Assembly: GCA_021397835.1 (NCBI GenBank)
Contig: JAJFZO010000799.1
Coordinates: forward strand, 2,728,001 to 2,792,000
Direction of reading: 5' to 3'
DNA: 64,000 bases
From: Moringa oleifera
Lineage: Eukaryota; Streptophyta; Magnoliopsida; Brassicales; Moringaceae
Made by a program: the position numbers and the translations under genes. Position 1 is the stretch's first letter. Each line of letters opens with the position of its first letter. Shown here piece by piece: positions 60,629 through 64,000 of the stretch. Below the pieces are notes generated by a model. It did not search any database and was not told the origin of the DNA. It saw only the letters and a program-made list of their open reading frames with translations.

Positions 60629-62787
60629 CACCACCACCGATTTGCAGCTAGCCACCCAATTTTTTCGGCTAGCATCAAACACAACTATGTTGGTGAAATA
60701 AAGGATTGTCTTTAAGCTCGGTTTGTGTATTTAAAACAAAACTTTTGGGGACTTATTAGTAATTTTGGGACATAACAGAAAAACAGATCCTTTTGTCTTG
60801 AAGTCAGCGAAACCAACTCAGCAACACCCCTGACAGATTTCTAGGCGTACCCATTGCTCTGTGGCTGTCTCTGTGAGCTGTGATATCTTCCTCTGTCTCT
60901 CCGTAGGTATCTTTTGCTTTGTTTATATCTCAATCGCATCGACTAAATCACTACGCACTAATCATTCCCATCTCTGTCTCTCCTCCTATAACTTCTGTTA
61001 TATGTCTCTCTAAATCTTCCGTTTTGTACCTATATGATGCATGGATCCTCAACTCAGCCCTGTTGCCGACACCACTCGCTTCACCGTAGATCTCCTTCCA
61101 TTCATTTTTCTGGTTATCCTTGAAGTGCTATGTTGCAATTTTATCTTTTTTTCTTTTTAACATTTTTGTTCAAATTTACAACAACTTATTGCTTTGATGT
61201 GTTTGTCTAGCTTGCCCATAATCATGTCACCTAAACTGATGGACATAATGTTGAAAACGAAAAAAGGTGCCTCGGAGATTGAGTATCTGCTTTTCTCATT
61301 CTAGTGCATTTCTCGTTGATGTGCCACTTGACTTGAAGATTTCTAGTGCTAAGTTTATATTAGTTACAGAAATATCTTTTTAAACTAATAATTTGTTAAT
61401 ATTACCAAGAAGGGACAAAAACAAAATTTTGTGGAATGTGTTGCTTTCCGGACAAAATTGTTTTTGTTTGTGATGATTGTGTTTCTGTTTGTCAATTAAT
61501 TCATAGGAGGAATGGCTGTGGCTAAAAATTTTGCATCAAATTTCCTTTTATTCTTGTGAGATCATGATGACTCATCTGATTTACAGATCATTATCCTTAG
61601 TCCAAGAGAATTTATTGCATCTTAATGATCATGAAACTAGTCTTTGCACTTAGATTGATGAAGTGATCATTTTGGTTGGAACCAAACAGGAAAAGAAAGG
61701 TGATGATTTAGGTTGAGTGCTTTACAGGTTGCATGTAATCTTTTACTGTTCTAGTAAATTAACTAAGTTCCTCGGATAAGCGCAAATATGTACAGTCTTT
61801 CTATTTCTTTTATTTCCTTTTGTAATTTATTAGTTGTAAACTGAGGAGATTCTAACTTGCCAGGCAGAAGCCAACTTTGGGATGAAATACCATTGTGGTG
61901 ATATAATTAAAATAAGTTTGTTCATAAAAGATCCAAAGCTTTCTGCTTTCTACCCTACAACCTTGGCTCGATCTATTGGGGAACTTCTAGAAAAAGCTTA
62001 GACGTTTGTCCCCTTCTCAGTGATCGCTTAATATTAATTAAGCTTACTGTTTTAAATTTCTTTATATGATTAATCCTTGAGTGCCATACGAGCTTGCAAA
62101 AATGAAGAGTTTTTTTTAGTTATGATGACTATTTTAAGCGTACTAGTGCCAAAACATCATTCTTCAACATGTAGTAGCATTATCTTTCTCTGAAAAATAG
62201 ATGTGTGACTAACAGACACACTTAATCATGATAATTATTTTGGCCTGTTTAAGGCCTTTGTGATTTACCATAGATGATCTCTCCTTTCTCTTCGGCCTCA
62301 AATACTGCCTCTGAAATAAGAGCAGCTTTGCCACTTATGTGAACACAATTTGTAACCAATATGTGGGTTTTAGGACTTTTAACTGAAGTTCATCTCTTTA
62401 CTATAATTTGGTTGATTGAAATATTTTCTTGTTTTTGGTAACATTTCTTCATCCCTTGTACTGATTTTTCATGTAAATCACAATGTCTTCAGCTGAATAC
62501 ACTGCAGTTTAACCTTTGTCCATATAAACTATGTGGACATCGTTACCCAAGATACACTTGCATACCAGACACTGGTGTTGTTGAATTTCTTAATTTATTT
62601 GAAATTAGGCATGTTGTGATTAATCATGGCTATACAGTTAAAAATGTTCTTTTTGTTTCTGGATTCATTTTTCTGTTTCTGGTGCATCAATTTCAGGTGA
62701 ATTATCTTAAGACTATTACAGAAATGCAAGATCAGTCTCTATCTGTTTTTGTTAGGTGATCTTTGTTTCTTAATTGATGACCTGCAG
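60629..62787 (+). promoter_or_regulatory. 5' flank, leader and unresolved first exon(s) of the K+ transporter
   Basis: From about 60780 the composition becomes gene-like, with C/T-rich leader text (CTCTGTCTCTCCGTAG) ending at a possible donor at 60907. No segment between 60907 and 62787 could be recognised as the usual N-terminal exon of the family, and the exon at 62788 is preceded by a stop (62698-62700) without an intervening in-frame ATG. The first coding exon is therefore either very divergent, very short, or missing. Confidence 0.4.
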
Positions 62788-63697
62788 AAGGAGTCATGGA
62801 AACTTATGCTTCTTTCCTCATTCCAAAGTCTTGGAGTAATTTATGGTCGATTGGGTACTGCTCCCTTGTATGTTTTCTGGTCAATTTGCACAGAGGATAT
62901 CAAATCTGATGAGCATGTATATGAACTTTTCTCCTTTATCTTCTGGACGCTTACAATTGTTTCCTTACTAAAGTATGCCTTCATAGTACTGAGGGCTGAT
63001 GATGGTGGAGAGGGTAATGGTCATTCTTCTTTGCTTAACTCGAACATTATTGTAGCAGGATCATAAAATGAGGCATTATTTACTTCAAAAATTTGTTGCA
63101 GGTGGTACTTTTGCTTTGTACTCATTATTGTGTAGGCATGCCAAAGTGGGCCTCTTACCAAATGATAGAAGTTCTAATGATGTTATGCATTGTGACATGG
63201 AAAGTTCTTCCAAAATGAAGGTGGAATCAAGGACTAGAAGAGCCATTGAAAAACATAAAAGTAGTCACTACTTGATGTTGTTACTGGCTCTATCTGGTTC
63301 ATGCATGATGATTGGCGATGCAGTACTTACCCCTGCTATCTCTGGTTTGTTAGTACAACAGATTTCTTAAAAAGTTTCATTAAATATTAGTGCTGCCAAG
63401 TTTAATGACATATTTCAATTTACCATCTTTGCGTTGCTCAATGTCATTCAACTTGAATGATTTATTTTCTTCTGATTTCGTGTACCAGTTTTATCAGCCT
63501 CTTCAGGTCTTCAAAAATCTCTGTCAGATATGATAGATACATGTAAGAGGTAGCATTAAGAGTAAATTTGCAACATAGGACAAAGTATTTTTTTGTATTA
63601 TGAATTATCAGCTTATAGTAAAGGTTTTATGTTGTGCTATGTACAGTTTCATCTTCGTCAGAAACACGGCAAAAGATATCTGACTATCTAGAAAAGT
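62788..63697 (+). CDS. KT/HAK/KUP potassium transporter (partial)
   Basis: This is a membrane K+ uptake protein. Four exons are readable: 62788-63013, 63102-63344, 63489-63542 and 63647-63697, with GT-AG introns that keep the frame (junction phase 1 each). They encode KESWKLMLLSSFQSLGVIYG..., then GGTFALYSLLCRHAKVGLLP, an EKHKSSHYLML segment, IGDAVLTPAIS/VLSASSGLQ and a short KISDYLEK piece. The first membrane segments and the GGTFALYSLLCRHA and GDxVLTPAIS signatures are diagnostic. Where most members have YGDLGTSPLY this has YGRLGTAPLYVF, a variant I recall in one subgroup of plant HAK proteins. The rest of the protein, about 600 residues in the family, lies beyond the right edge; 63698-64000 reads as intron. 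The start codon is not resolved. No frameshift or stop occurs in the visible exons, so the gene may be functional. Confidence 0.88.
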
Positions 63698-64000
63698 GTA
63701 AGTATTCTACCATGAAATAATATCGCTTTCTTTTTGCATATTATGTAACATCTTCTTGTTTTGGTACTTATAGTTCTTTTCTTGACCTTTTAATTTAGAA
63801 GAAGAATCAGTCATGTGATGAAAATGTGCCTTAACTCTGATGGTTTTCCCTTTGGCACTGTTTAAATACAAGGGTTCTTGACTGTATAATTCTAACTTTA
63901 TAGTGAAGTCTGTCAACAAAGAGAAAAAATGTACTATGTTGCAGTGGTAGGTTTGATTCTGATGATACAGAATAAACAATAGCCAGCAGACTGGTGATGA

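Noticed and set aside
62701..62787. Continuous reading into the first transporter exon without an intron
   Set aside because: The frame is open from 62701 but has no ATG, and CTGCAG at 62782-62787 is a good acceptor exactly where family similarity begins.
63698..64000. A further transporter exon, for example after TTGCAG near 63945
   Set aside because: The translation there does not match the expected next membrane segment and soon reaches stops.
1..64000. CRISPR arrays, operons, tRNA or rRNA genes
   Set aside because: No regular short repeat-spacer pattern, no tRNA-like arm set and no rRNA sequence were seen; the context is a plant nuclear genome.

Overview
The window is nuclear DNA of a flowering plant, most likely a eudicot. 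The support is three recognisable plant genes with GT-AG introns, AT-rich intergenic DNA, and a heavy load of decayed Ty3/gypsy, Ty1/copia and LINE retroelements plus MITE-like DNA transposons. I cannot name the species from sequence alone.

Genes. (1) A minus-strand linker-histone/AT-hook (HMGA or HON4-like) gene at 20051-22158, with four coding exons and 412 aa. (2) A plus-strand, single-coding-exon NF-X1-type zinc-finger gene (NFXL1-like) at 42973-46347, 1124 aa, with a probable 5' UTR intron. (3) A plus-strand KT/HAK/KUP potassium transporter: four coding exons can be read between 62788 and 63697, the gene runs off the right edge, and its start codon is not resolved.

Repeats by region. 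2209-7522 is a decayed gypsy element with TG...CA LTRs and a TGACT target duplication. 7788-12575 holds a minus-strand copia pol fossil bounded by three copies of a ~120-bp module, one of them inverted. 12.6-20.0 kb is mostly AT-rich, with a tandem duplication near 13.5 kb and a GC-richer promoter-like island at 17.95-18.43 kb. 22.3-29.3 kb is gene-free and holds a foldback at 24.4-24.55 kb and a hAT-like MITE at 26.5 kb. 29.3-34.1 kb is a mosaic of LTR pieces, a decayed coiled-coil ORF and tandem repeats. 36.0-39.5 kb is a decayed L1-type LINE. 41.5-42.0 kb is a MITE just upstream of NFXL1. 48.3-49.45 kb is a degenerate tandem repeat. 51165-60623 is a 9.46-kb LTR element with 2.2-kb LTRs and an AGCTT target duplication. 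Its remaining pol is only an integrase tail, and the rest of its interior is largely two tandem arrays.

The three genes are separate transcription units (chromatin, stress-related transcription, potassium transport) and I see no sign that they work as a unit. I found no novel enzymatic or defence system. The most unusual structure is the 51-60 kb retroelement, whose first array has a four-unit higher-order organisation like a satellite repeat. All identities are from reading the sequence by eye; no alignment scores were computed.
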